Assembly: GCA_021827285.1 (NCBI GenBank)
Contig: JAKAWM010000001.1
Span: forward strand, 1-27,995
Direction: 5' to 3'
DNA from: Actinomycetes bacterium
GTDB lineage: Bacteria; Actinomycetota; Acidimicrobiia; Acidimicrobiales; Palsa-688
DNA length: 27,995 nt
Within the stretch, counting starts at the first letter, position 1. Every line of letters starts with the position of its first letter. Positions 6,513-13,923 of this stretch are shown here, in pieces. The position numbers and the translations under genes were made by a program. Below the pieces are notes generated by a model, which saw nothing but the letters and a program-made list of their open reading frames with translations, was not told the origin of the DNA and ran no database searches.

Positions 6513-8228
6513 GTGAAGCGCACTCTCAGTGCTCCGCTCGCGGCTGTCCTCGCGGTTGCCCTCTCCGGGGCCTCGGTCGCGTCCGCAAGCTCGCCCCGCG
6601 CCGGGAGCCCTCCCAGCACGGCACCAACTGCCGCCGCGGGCCCCTCAGGGTCAGCCCGCCTGGCTGCCACGGAGCGTGCCCGCGCCACCCAGCTGACCGC
6701 GCTGATCCAAGCTGAGGGGGTACAGCTGGCCAAGCTGTCCGAGGTGGCCGACCAGGCGGGGGTACGCGCCCAACGCTTGGACGGGGAGCTGCGGGCAGCC
6801 GGCCAGGCGGCACAGGCAGCTCGCGCCCGGCTAGGCCAGACCAAGGCGCTTCTTCTAACTCAAGCGGTCGAGGAGTACACCAGCGGGGACCAGCTCGGTT
6901 ACCCGCTGAGCCTCCTCACGGGTACACGTCTGGTGCTAGTCGCCGGCTACGAGGCGGCGCTGGGACGCCAGATGCAAGTAGCGATCGATGGGTACACGGC
7001 AGCCCTCGCCCGAGAACAAGCCTCCGTCGCCGTCTTGGCGAGCCAGCGCCGGCTGGTGGAGTTGTCGGCCAAACGGCTCTCGGCTGATCGCTCCGCCGCC
7101 GCCCGCCAGCAGGCGGTCCTCAAGGCCACCCTCAAGGAGGTTAGGGGCGAGTTGGCGGTGGCGGTGGCCATCGTACGGCGCCAGCAGCAGGTGGCCCAGA
7201 TAGCCGAGGAAAAGGCCATGCTGGCCAGCGCCCACCAGCTGCCTCCCGAGGGACGAGCGGGGCGGCCCGGCACGTCTGCGGTAACCACGACAGCCGCTAC
7301 GACCACCACGACCATCCTGGCCAGCACCACTACCGCAGCTACGACCACCACGACCATCCTGGCCAGCACCACGACCACTTCGGCCCCGTCCAGCGATCCG
7401 GCCCGTACCTCCACCATCTACCCCACCACGCCGATTGCAGGAAGTGCCCTCTCTACTGGGATTGCAGGAAGTGCCCTCTCTACTGGCCCCGCCATTTCGA
7501 CGGTTGGGACCCCCGGACCAAGCGCCCGCCTGCGGGCCAGGAACGCAAGCGGGGCGGGTACAGGAACGGGGCTGGTCAGTACGGCATCGATGAGTGCGGC
7601 CACACCCGAACCAACCGAGCCGTCGGGTGCTAGCTCTCTGCCTTCGTCCCGCCGCCCCACCTCCTCTCGAAGCGTCACCCCGTCAAGCAGCACCACGCCC
7701 GGCAACACCACGCCGAGCAGCACCACCTCTTCGACCAGCACCACCCCGCCGAGCAGCTCTACCCCGCCCAGCAGCACTACGACTTTGGGCGCCACTACCC
7801 CGACCCCCCTGACGGCACCCACCACCACATCGACAACCACGGTCCCCGCGGGCTCGGGTGCCGCAGGGGCACCGGCCTCGGGCTGGCAAACGGCGGTCGC
7901 CTTCGCCGAGTCGCAGCTGGGCAAGCCCTATCAGTGGGCTGGCTCTGGACCGAACAGCTACGATTGCTCCGGGCTCACCATGGTTGCCTGGTCAAGAGCG
8001 GGTGTGCTCCTCCCGCACTCAGCACAGGACCAGTACAACATGACCGCCCGGGTCGCCATCGGCCATCTTTTGCCCGGGGACATGGTGTTCTTTGGCACAC
8101 CGAGCGACGTCTACCACGTTGGCATTTACATAGGCGGGGGCAAAATGGTGGACGCTCCAGAAACGGGCGAGAACGTGAGCATCCAGCCCATTTACTGGAC
8201 GAACCTCCTGGGCGGCGGGCGAGTCTGA
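6513..8228 (+). CDS. Secreted NlpC/P60 peptidoglycan endopeptidase (RipA-like)
   Basis: The start is the GTG at 6513, with GAGGAGGT just upstream (6501-6508). The protein is 571 aa. Residues 1-26 are a signal peptide (KR, then Ala/Val/Leu, ending ASASS). Residues about 45-245 are Ala/Arg/Gln/Leu-rich helices likely to form the coiled coil of PcsB/RipA-type hydrolases. Residues about 250-450 are a Thr/Ser/Pro linker containing two DNA-level duplications. Residues about 455-571 are an NlpC/P60 domain with C485 in YDCSGL, H535 in YHVGIYIG and D547 in MVDAPETG. The domain normally cleaves D-Glu/diamino acid bonds in peptidoglycan stem peptides during cell separation or remodelling. The gene stands alone and diverges from fumC; no riboswitch is visible in the short upstream region. 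Confidence 0.93.
   Translation: MKRTLSAPLAAVLAVALSGASVASASSPRAGSPPSTAPTAAAGPSGSARLAATERARATQLTALIQAEGVQLAKLSEVADQAGVRAQRLDGELRAAGQAAQAARARLGQTKALLLTQAVEEYTSGDQLGYPLSLLTGTRLVLVAGYEAALGRQMQVAIDGYTAALAREQASVAVLASQRRLVELSAKRLSADRSAAARQQAVLKATLKEVRGELAVAVAIVRRQQQVAQIAEEKAMLASAHQLPPEGRAGRPGTSAVTTTAATTTTTILASTTTAATTTTTILASTTTTSAPSSDPARTSTIYPTTPIAGSALSTGIAGSALSTGPAISTVGTPGPSARLRARNASGAGTGTGLVSTASMSAATPEPTEPSGASSLPSSRRPTSSRSVTPSSSTTPGNTTPSSTTSSTSTTPPSSSTPPSSTTTLGATTPTPLTAPTTTSTTTVPAGSGAAGAPASGWQTAVAFAESQLGKPYQWAGSGPNSYDCSGLTMVAWSRAGVLLPHSAQDQYNMTARVAIGHLLPGDMVFFGTPSDVYHVGIYIGGGKMVDAPETGENVSIQPIYWTNLLGGGRV
7296..7379. repeat. 42-bp in-frame tandem duplication in the NlpC/P60 linker
   Basis: A 42-bp unit starting gctacgaccaccacgaccat is repeated from 7296 and 7338 with near-perfect identity. 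It encodes two copies of a 14-residue Thr-rich peptide containing TTTTTILAST. It lengthens the linker and suggests recent slippage. Confidence 0.85.
7433..7486. repeat. 27-bp perfect in-frame tandem duplication in the NlpC/P60 linker
   Basis: The 27-bp unit beginning gattgcaggaagtgccctct occurs at 7433-7459 and again immediately at 7460-7486, identical at every base. It encodes the nonapeptide IAGSALSTG twice. Full identity at silent sites indicates a very recent duplication. Confidence 0.95.
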
Positions 8229-8398
8229 GGCCTCTGCCAAGCCGGCCAGCCGGGGAGCCACCGGTCCCCAGAACAAGGGGCGGGCGGCCTTGGCACTATC
8301 GCTTGGACCTGGCCTTTCGTGGCAGGGTGCGCGATCTGGAACTTTTGGTCCACGAGCCGTGGCGCGTCGCGTCGAAGGAGCGGTCCAGTACGACGCGA

Positions 8399-8721
8399 GA
8401 GTACATTGGCGCCGTAGTGGACATCGCGGCGCTGCGCGATGGCAGGGGGGAGCTCGAGACCGAGGCCGCCTTCTACAGGTTGCTCAAGCTTTCGCCGGAC
8501 CGCCCATCTCCGACCATCTAAGCACAGCCAGGGCCCAACGTAGGCCGTTCCATTGGGAGAACCGCCGGCTACGGGTCCCAGAGCTTCAGCGTCTCTTCAC
8601 ATTCCCTGACGAGTTCACCTTCGTTGGACGTCGCAGTTCGGTTCAAGCCCAGATCGGCAACGCCGTGCCGCCCTTGATGGCTCGCCGCGTTGCCGAGTGT
8701 GTGAAACAGGCGGTCGGATAG
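8399..8721 (+). pseudogene. C-terminal remnant of a C5-cytosine DNA methyltransferase
   Basis: Two adjacent frames together spell the C-terminal part of a Dcm-type enzyme. The first frame reads EYIGAVVDIAAL, then FYRLLKLSPDRPSPTI, a TAA stop at 8519-8521, then AQPGPNVG. One base appears to be missing near 8545, and the next frame continues with PFHWENRRLRVPELQRLFTF, PDEFTFVGRRSSV and QAQIGNAVPP, ending at 8721. RPSPTI, the RLRVPELxRLxTFPDEF block (motif IX region) and QxQIGNAVPP (motif X) are typical of C5 methyltransferases. The N-terminal catalytic part (the PCQ motif and others) is absent upstream, where the NlpC/P60 gene ends. It is a truncated, nonsense-mutated and frameshifted relic without activity. 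Confidence 0.8.
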
Positions 8722-8776
8722 GCATTACCGTCAGGCCTGCCGGGGCGGGTGTCAGTTACTGCCGGGGTGGAGGTAA

Positions 8777-9337
8777 TTACGGCCGGGGCGGTGGACGGCG
8801 CGGTAGGGGCGGTTCCTGGTCAGGAGGGTGTGGTGGACGATGGGGCGGCGGGGGTGGCATCGAGTCGATGCCGGGGGGCTCGCCGGGCCAAACGAGCAGC
8901 ACATCGCAAGGAGCGTGGTCGACGACAAAGCGGGTGGCGTGGCCCAGGCTGTGGGGGCCAAGCCGGGCACGGTCCCCGTCGCGGGCAGCCACCAAAAGGT
9001 CAGCGCCGTTACAAGCCTGGACCACCTCACGCTCGGGGTGCCCGCGTCGGTGGAGCAGTTCGACGTCACTGCGCCCAAGCTGCGCCGCGCCGGCAGAAAG
9101 CAGCGCCGACGCCTCTTCGGCCATGGCTTCTCCAGCGTCTTCAGCCGGGTGGCGATGATGCCCGTGGAACGCTCGCCCGAGCAATCCAGCCGCGGCGGCC
9201 TCGGCCGTTTCTGAGGGCTCTGCAGGGGTGACGTAAAGCAGGGTTACGGTGGCACTGGGAAGGCCGGACAGCACGCTGGCCGCCCCCTCTATGCAGCCGG
9301 CCCAGGTGCCTTCGACCAGCCAGACTACGACCCGCAT
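8777..9337 (-). CDS. Universal stress protein (UspA) family
   Basis: A 186-aa protein from the ATG at 9337 (MRVVVWLVEGTW). Starts at 9346 (ATG) or 9388 (GTG) are possible, and no ribosome binding site clearly decides. It has the single-domain USP pattern: beta1 VVVWLV, TVTLLYVTPAEP, DVELLHRRGHPEREVVQA, DLLVAARDGDRA, and the C-terminal nucleotide-binding type segment G-DRARLGPHSLGHATRFVV followed by DHAPCDVLLVWP. After that the protein runs into an unusual Pro/His/Arg-rich tail of about 35 residues (PPPPPHRPPHPP). The family binds ATP or other small ligands and responds to stress; the role here is unknown. It lies just after the permease gene on the same strand and may be co-transcribed with it. 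Confidence 0.82.
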   Translation of the reverse strand: MRVVVWLVEGTWAGCIEGAASVLSGLPSATVTLLYVTPAEPSETAEAAAAGLLGRAFHGHHRHPAEDAGEAMAEEASALLSAGAAQLGRSDVELLHRRGHPEREVVQACNGADLLVAARDGDRARLGPHSLGHATRFVVDHAPCDVLLVWPGEPPGIDSMPPPPPHRPPHPPDQEPPLPRRPPPRP

Positions 9338-9397
9338 GGGGTGCATCTTCGCGCGCCGGAGGGCTTCGGGGCGGTCTTCGTGCAGCACGCGTCCGTT

Positions 9398-10672
9398 TCA
9401 GCCCAGCAGCCGTATCGACACCCAGAGGGCAACCGTGGAACTGGCTAAGACCAGCGGCACACTCAGAGCACCGAGGCTGACGAATTCTCTGATGACTGGT
9501 CGTTCGCCCTCGCGGTAAAGCACTCGGCGCCACAAGAGGGTGGCCAGAGAGCCCGTGTAGGTGAGGTTGGGCCCGGTATTCACGCCAATCAGGACCGCCA
9601 GCACCGCTCCTGGGCCGATAGCACCCGCGGCCGGCAAGAGCAGTAGCACGGCGGGAAGGTTATTGATCAGATTGGCAAGCAGGGCAGCCAGGGCAGCCAG
9701 GGCCAGGAGGCTCGCCAGAGACTGGCCGCCCGGGAGCAGCCGGGCGACAAGCCGGCCCAGTCCGTGCACAGACACGGCTTGGACCACTATGCCGAGCGCC
9801 AACACGAAGGCCAGGAAGGGGATGTCGAGGGCAAAGCCCATCTCGCGCCAGTTGGCACGCCGGTAGATAAGGGCCGCCACCCCGAGCACTACTGCTCCGG
9901 CCAGGGCCGCGAACACAGGTGCGACGCCCAGGGTGGAGGTAATAAAGAAGGCGGCCAAAGTCAAGACGACCACAACGCCAGCCAAAAGGGAACCACCACG
10001 TTGACCACTTCCACCCGTGCCTGGGTGGTGGCCAGCGCCGACTTCGCCCCTTCCTACCAGGTCAGCAGCAAAGAAGCGGCGCAGGACGGCCCACTCGACC
10101 AGGATCGCCACCAGCCAGGGCAAGGCCATGGTGGTGGCGAAGCGGGCGAAGGACAGCCCGCTGGCGCGATAGGCGAGCAGGTTGGTGAGATTGGAAACGG
10201 GCAAGAGCAGCGAGGCGGAGTTGGCCAGATGGGTGCAGGCGTACACATGTGGCTTGGCCCGAAGGCGAAGCCGAGCCGCGCTAGCCATCACGACCGGGGT
10301 GAGCAGAACCACGGTGGCGTCCAGGCTGAGCACAGCGGTCACAGTGCTCGCCACCAAGAACACGGCCGCCAGCAAACGGACCGGCACGGCACGGCTGGCG
10401 CTGGCCATCTTTTGCCCCGCCACAGCGAACAACCCGAAGCGGTCGCACAGGGCGGCGAGGACAAGGACCGCGGCAAGAAAGCCGAGCGTGGGGCCCAGGG
10501 CGTTCGCCACCTGGCGTGCCTGGCGGAGGTGGAGCGAGCCGGACAAAAGGACGATGGCGGCGGCAGGCACCGCAATGACAGCCTCCGGCAGCCCTCTCGG
10601 CCTCGTTATCGCGCCGGCCAGAGTGAGGACCAAGAGGATGACGGCCAGCGCCTCAGCCGCGGAATTGGGCAC
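9398..10672 (-). CDS. SLC13/ArsB-family permease
   Basis: A polytopic membrane protein of 424 aa if started at the GTG at 10672, which has AGGA 5 nt upstream. The frame extends to a TTG at 10801, but that part is hydrophilic and not family-like. It has about ten to eleven hydrophobic helices. Family marks of the ArsB/NhaD/SLC13 ion-transporter group occur in both halves: LSLDATVVLLTPVV and NSASLLLPVSNLTNLLAY in the first, NLINNLPAVLLLLP and GVNTGPNLTYTGSLATLLWRR in the second, matching the inverted-repeat architecture. Substrates in the family include arsenite, dicarboxylates and sodium/proton exchange. No ars regulator or reductase is nearby, so arsenite specificity should not be assumed. 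The universal stress protein gene follows on the same strand. Confidence 0.85.
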   Translation of the reverse strand: MPNSAAEALAVILLVLTLAGAITRPRGLPEAVIAVPAAAIVLLSGSLHLRQARQVANALGPTLGFLAAVLVLAALCDRFGLFAVAGQKMASASRAVPVRLLAAVFLVASTVTAVLSLDATVVLLTPVVMASAARLRLRAKPHVYACTHLANSASLLLPVSNLTNLLAYRASGLSFARFATTMALPWLVAILVEWAVLRRFFAADLVGRGEVGAGHHPGTGGSGQRGGSLLAGVVVVLTLAAFFITSTLGVAPVFAALAGAVVLGVAALIYRRANWREMGFALDIPFLAFVLALGIVVQAVSVHGLGRLVARLLPGGQSLASLLALAALAALLANLINNLPAVLLLLPAAGAIGPGAVLAVLIGVNTGPNLTYTGSLATLLWRRVLYREGERPVIREFVSLGALSVPLVLASSTVALWVSIRLLG

Positions 10673-10905
10673 AGTGGTCCTGATGGTAAACCGCGCAAAG
10701 CGCCCACCTCGTGCGTCGCCCTCGACCTCCCAGCCTTTGACCGGCCCTATGGCTTTCAGCCGCCGGTTCGGCACCCAAGCTCGAAGTACTTTGACGGGCA
10801 AGTCGACGTGGTTCGACGGGCGGCTCGAAGTGCGCGGGAGGAGGGTGGAGCCTCCCCGGCCGAGGTCGGGCGGAGATCTTGGTCGCGCTACAAGAAGGAG
10901 CCTGG

Positions 10906-11802
10906 CTAGTTTAGGGTTCGCTGCTGCCCGGCCAGGGCAAAGTGCTTACGCTGGGCCACCTTCACAGCGTCTGTATGCCCCAAAAGGAAGATCCCTGCCA
11001 CCATGAGGGCCAGCGACACTACTTCGGCGGTCGTGGCCAGCGGGCCCACCCGAACCGCCTCGCCGAATGCCACCGCTCCAATGGCCACGCTGACCACCGG
11101 GTCGGCAGCCGACAGGGCGGGTAGAGAGGCATCCAGCGGGCTGGCTTGGAAGGCGCTCATAGCCAGGACCATGCCCGCTGCGCCGGCGCCTATCAACACG
11201 TAGAGCTGCCAGCTCTCCACCAGATGGACAACACCCAAGGAGAGGAGATGGGCGCTGGTCTTGGTCAGGGCAGCGCACTCCCCGTACACAACCCCCCCTG
11301 CTGCCCCGTAGGCCATCCCTTGCCACCGCGGGCTCGACTCGTGCCCTACCGCCACCAGCACAGCAGCCACCGCCGCGCCGGCGCCCAGGAGGATGCCCCA
11401 CGTCAGCGGGCTCACGTTGGGGTGGCCGGCAGCCGGGCTACTGGCCACTAGGAAGACTGCCAGCCCGAGCGTCGTGAGCACGGCCGCGGTCCAGTCGCGC
11501 CGGCGCATGCGGTAGCTGGCAAGACGCGCCTTTATGGGAAGGGCGAACAGCAGCCCTGCGACCAGCAACGGTTGGACCACGACCAGGGAACCCCACATGA
11601 GAGCCAGCCATTGAAGGGCATAGCCACCTACGTCGCTGGCCAGGCCGGCCAACCACTGAGGCCGTTTGGCCAGGCGAGCCAGGAGGCTCAGGCGCAGGGA
11701 CGTCGTACCAGGCTGACGCTCGGCCTCGCGTTGCTGCAGCGCCGACGCTAGGGCGTAGAGCAAAGCGGCCGCCAATGCAGCAAGCACTGACACATCGACC
11801 AA
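10906..11802 (-). CDS. DMT-superfamily transporter (EamA-like)
   Basis: A 298-aa protein with nine to ten hydrophobic helices, beginning VDVSVLAALAAALLYALASALQQ, which is the usual first helix of DMT permeases annotated EamA-like in actinobacteria. Further marks are WLALMWGSLVVVQPLLVAGLLFALP and, in the second half, AFQASPLDASLPALSAADPVVSVAIGAVAFGE, with the conserved Pro/Glu pattern of this group. The first start codon is the TTG at 11802; GTG codons at 11793 and 11787 are alternatives, and none has a convincing ribosome binding site. The substrate is unknown. It precedes the SLC13-type permease on the same strand with a gap of about 230 bp. Confidence 0.82.
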   Translation of the reverse strand: MVDVSVLAALAAALLYALASALQQREAERQPGTTSLRLSLLARLAKRPQWLAGLASDVGGYALQWLALMWGSLVVVQPLLVAGLLFALPIKARLASYRMRRRDWTAAVLTTLGLAVFLVASSPAAGHPNVSPLTWGILLGAGAAVAAVLVAVGHESSPRWQGMAYGAAGGVVYGECAALTKTSAHLLSLGVVHLVESWQLYVLIGAGAAGMVLAMSAFQASPLDASLPALSAADPVVSVAIGAVAFGEAVRVGPLATTAEVVSLALMVAGIFLLGHTDAVKVAQRKHFALAGQQRTLN

Positions 11803-11989
11803 CGCTACCAGGGGGGATGCCTGGTAGCCCAGGGGAAGGTCCGGGGGAAAGTCTTACCCCTGTGCGCTGTCCTGGAGTCGGATGGGAACGCTGGTGCGCA
11901 CCAGGTTGACCTCAGCGGGGAGCGTGGTCCAGCACCCTCCCGGTAGGTGCCGGCCGGCATCAACCTGGCAGAGCTGGTCATGACTGGAC

Positions 11990-12037
11990 CGGCACTGGGC
12001 CGGATGGGCACTGGGGCGGATGGGCACTGGGGCGGAT
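11990..12037. repeat. 16-bp tandem repeat, three copies
   Basis: The unit gggcactggggcggat occurs at 11990-12005 (two differences), 12006-12021 and 12022-12037 (identical to each other). It lies in the non-coding region upstream of the sugar locus. No function is evident. Confidence 0.85.
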
Positions 12038-12087
12038 GAGCCGATCGCCGTGCCGTCCTAGACTGGCCTTTGTTGGACTCGCACCAC

Positions 12088-12131
12088 GGGCGCGTGGTGG
12101 AACCGGTAGACACAGCGGGCTTAAACTGCGT
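12088..12131 (+). other. tRNA-Leu(UAA)-like 5' half (tRNA pseudogene or fragment)
   Basis: The stretch reads like the 5' half of a bacterial tRNA-Leu: a 7-nt acceptor-like gggcgcg, then TG, a D-arm gtg-gaaccggtaga-cac, and an anticodon arm gcggg-cttaaac-tgcgt with UAA in the expected place. The anticodon stem has a G-G mismatch. No complementary acceptor strand (cgcgccc) or normal T-arm follows, although gcggaggctggtcccgc at 12155-12171 vaguely resembles one. I read it as a degraded tRNA fragment, possibly left by integration or rearrangement. It is not a functional tRNA gene on present evidence. Confidence 0.4.
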
Positions 12132-12631
12132 AAAAGGGCAGGTAGAAGGGGATAGCGGAGGCTGGTCCCGCAAAGAAAGGTGCAGGTCAAAAGGGGTGTG
12201 TCGCGAAGGGCCCAGCGGCCGAAGGTAGCTCGGCAAAGCCGAAAGTAGCTCAGTTTGAGGCCAAATTGAGTCCAATGGTATAAACCAAATTGGCGGCCTA
12301 ACCACTCTGGGTGACAACGGGTCGCCGGGCGACCGATGTGACTTGACCGAGAGGGTCACCAGTATCTTGGGAGACGCGACGACCCCAATGTCGAAGCGAG
12401 CTGTGAGACGGAGCAGCTCCCGGCCCTGGTCGAGGGCACCCGCGGGCTTAGCTACCTCGCCTCCCTGAGGGTGGGCGATTGCCTACCAGCTCCCCCGGGC
12501 TCTCGGGGTACCGCAGCAGCTAGCAGTTGCGTTCTAGCGATATGGGCCGAGAAGAGAGCGACCAGCCCGCCATCCCCGCGGGGCGGACCGAGGTCCTCTG
12601 GGCATGGTCAGTGTTAGGTGACGTAGAGGAC

Positions 12632-12660
12632 TTGTCAACCCTTAATTTTAGTAGTAATCT
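12632..12660 (+). promoter_or_regulatory. Promoter for the ROK regulator and sugar locus
   Basis: TTGTCA at 12632-12637 and TAATCT at 12655-12660 are separated by exactly 17 nt and lie in a locally AT-rich stretch, 37 nt upstream of the ROK start. This fits a housekeeping sigma factor promoter. It would drive the regulator and, given the 4-nt overlap with the next gene, probably at least the start of the locus. Confidence 0.6.
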
Positions 12661-12696
12661 ATTGCTCGAAGGAAGAACACGGAAGGGGTCTGGAGG

Positions 12697-13923
12697 ATGG
12701 ACCACCGAGCTACGGCTCGTGACCTGAGGCGGCGCACCCGCGCTGCGGTACTGCGCCACATAGTGCTCACAGGGGAGACCACCAGGGCCCAGATCGGGCA
12801 GCGCTGCCGTCTGTCTCAGGCGACGGTCGCCAATGTCGTCTCCGACCTCATCCACGAAGGGCTAGTAGAGGAGAGGGGCACGCTCCCTTCGGAGGGGCGG
12901 CCGATCGGCCGCATCCGGGCAGCGACCGATGGCCCGTGCCTCATCGGCGTTGACGTGAGCGAGCAGGGCGTCACCGCCGACCTGTTCGACCTGACGCTCC
13001 ATCGTATCGACCGTGTCTCCCAACAACTCCACCCAGGAGAGGCAGGCCCCAAGACGGTCGCTGAGGCGCTACAGGAGGCTGTGGAACGCATCCGCACTGC
13101 CAACAGGGAGAGGTGGAGCCACCTGGTCGGGATCGGTCTTGGCTTGCCCGGCATCGTCGAGACCGCTGCTGACGGGACCACAACCTTCTATGCTCAGAAC
13201 CTGGGCTGGCTGCCAGCGCGCCTAGAGGACATCTGTCCCGACAACGGCGTCCCCGTGTTCGCGGACAACGGTATACGCACCCTCACCGCGGCAGAAATGT
13301 GGCTGGGGGCGGCGGTGGGGGTGCAGCACGGGATAGTCATGTTCGTTGGCCACGGCATCAGCGTCGGCATCATCAGCTCTGGCCAACTTCTCCGTGGGAC
13401 AGCGGGCAGCGCCGGGGAGTTCGGCCATACCAAGATCGCCCTTGGCAGGCGCAGGTGCCAGTGCGGGCAGTACGGCTGCTTCCAAGCTCACGTCGGTGGC
13501 GAGGCCATCCTCGATCGTTGGGACGGCCGCCTGAGAAGCGACAGGGGACCGGAAGAGCCTGACGGGCCGGCGGAAGAGGCCCGTCTGTCCGAGTTCCTGG
13601 CCGCAGCCGAGGCGGGCGACAAGAAGGCACGTCGAGTGCTCGACGACGTCACCCGCACCCTCGCCCTCGGCATCGCCAACCTCGTCAACCTGTTCAACCC
13701 CGAGCAGGTCCTGCTGGGGGGCTGGGTCGGGACCAAGCTCCTGGAAGCTCGCCCGGCCGACCTCGAAAGCTACGTCCGGCAGTTCGCACTCGTGCGCCCG
13801 GGCCAAGAGGTCCGGCTCGGGGGGTGCCAGCTCGGGAAGGACGCAGTAGCCATCGGGGCTGCCCTGTTGCCCCTTGAACGACTTATCGAGTCGAACCTCA
13901 GGTCACCGGAGGTGGCACATTGA
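12697..13923 (+). CDS. ROK-family transcriptional regulator
   Basis: A 408-aa protein with an N-terminal winged helix-turn-helix (residues about 12-75; RAAVLRHIVLTGETTRAQIG, then LSQATVANVVSDLIHEGLVEE) and a C-terminal ROK sugar-kinase-like domain. ROK marks are IGVDVSEQG, GIGLGLPGIVE, VFADNGIRTLTAAEMWLG, GHGISVGIISSGQLLRG and GEFGHTKI (H244). They are followed by the zinc motif C254-x-C256-x4-C261, in CQCGQYGCFQAHVG. The residue after the last Cys pair is Gln where Glu is common in the family. The start is the ATG at 12697, with AGGGG 8 nt upstream. ROK repressors normally sense sugars or sugar phosphates and control adjacent uptake genes. Its stop overlaps the TTG start of the GH1 gene, so the two are translationally coupled. 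Confidence 0.92.
   Translation: MDHRATARDLRRRTRAAVLRHIVLTGETTRAQIGQRCRLSQATVANVVSDLIHEGLVEERGTLPSEGRPIGRIRAATDGPCLIGVDVSEQGVTADLFDLTLHRIDRVSQQLHPGEAGPKTVAEALQEAVERIRTANRERWSHLVGIGLGLPGIVETAADGTTTFYAQNLGWLPARLEDICPDNGVPVFADNGIRTLTAAEMWLGAAVGVQHGIVMFVGHGISVGIISSGQLLRGTAGSAGEFGHTKIALGRRRCQCGQYGCFQAHVGGEAILDRWDGRLRSDRGPEEPDGPAEEARLSEFLAAAEAGDKKARRVLDDVTRTLALGIANLVNLFNPEQVLLGGWVGTKLLEARPADLESYVRQFALVRPGQEVRLGGCQLGKDAVAIGAALLPLERLIESNLRSPEVAH
13908..13913 (+). promoter_or_regulatory. Ribosome binding site fixing the TTG start of the GH1 gene
   Basis: GGAGGT lies 6 nt before the TTG at 13920, which overlaps the ROK stop codon (TTGA). This supports TTG as the real start; the GH1 similarity begins about 18 residues later (FPEEFLWGAATAAYQVEG). 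Confidence 0.75.

Larger units (their letters stand above)
11803..12696. other. 0.9-kb non-coding region with repeats and promoter
   Basis: I see no convincing gene here. A 184-codon leftward frame (11805-12359) has a composition unlike the neighbouring genes, spans tandem repeats and has no recognisable domain. The region contains a 16-bp tandem repeat (11990-12037), a tRNA-Leu-like half (12088-12131), a 14-bp direct repeat gccgaa(g/a)gtagctc at 12218-12231 and 12238-12251, and a promoter for the ROK gene (12632-12660). Its last 100 bases are AT-rich compared with the rest of the window. Confidence 0.7.

Noticed and set aside
8697..9158. Gly-rich rightward frame after the methyltransferase relic
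   Set aside because: It is the complement of the Pro-rich tail of the universal stress protein and has no independent support.
9398..10672. Naming the permease as an arsenite pump
   Set aside because: No arsR, arsC or other arsenic gene is adjacent, and the family transports many ions, so the substrate was left open.
9764..10909. 381-codon rightward frame opposite the SLC13-type permease
   Set aside because: Its sequence is a low-complexity Gln/Gly/His-rich translation antisense to a polytopic membrane protein.
12070..12090. Possible tRNA T-arm just upstream of the tRNA-Leu-like half (ttggactcg), suggesting a permuted tRNA
   Set aside because: The flanking bases do not form a T-stem, so a circularly permuted tRNA is not supported.
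11805..12359. Leftward 184-codon open frame in the gap before the ROK gene
   Set aside because: It crosses the 16-bp tandem repeat and the tRNA-like half, has no recognisable motif, and has a Pro/Ser/Arg composition typical of antisense frames in GC-rich DNA.
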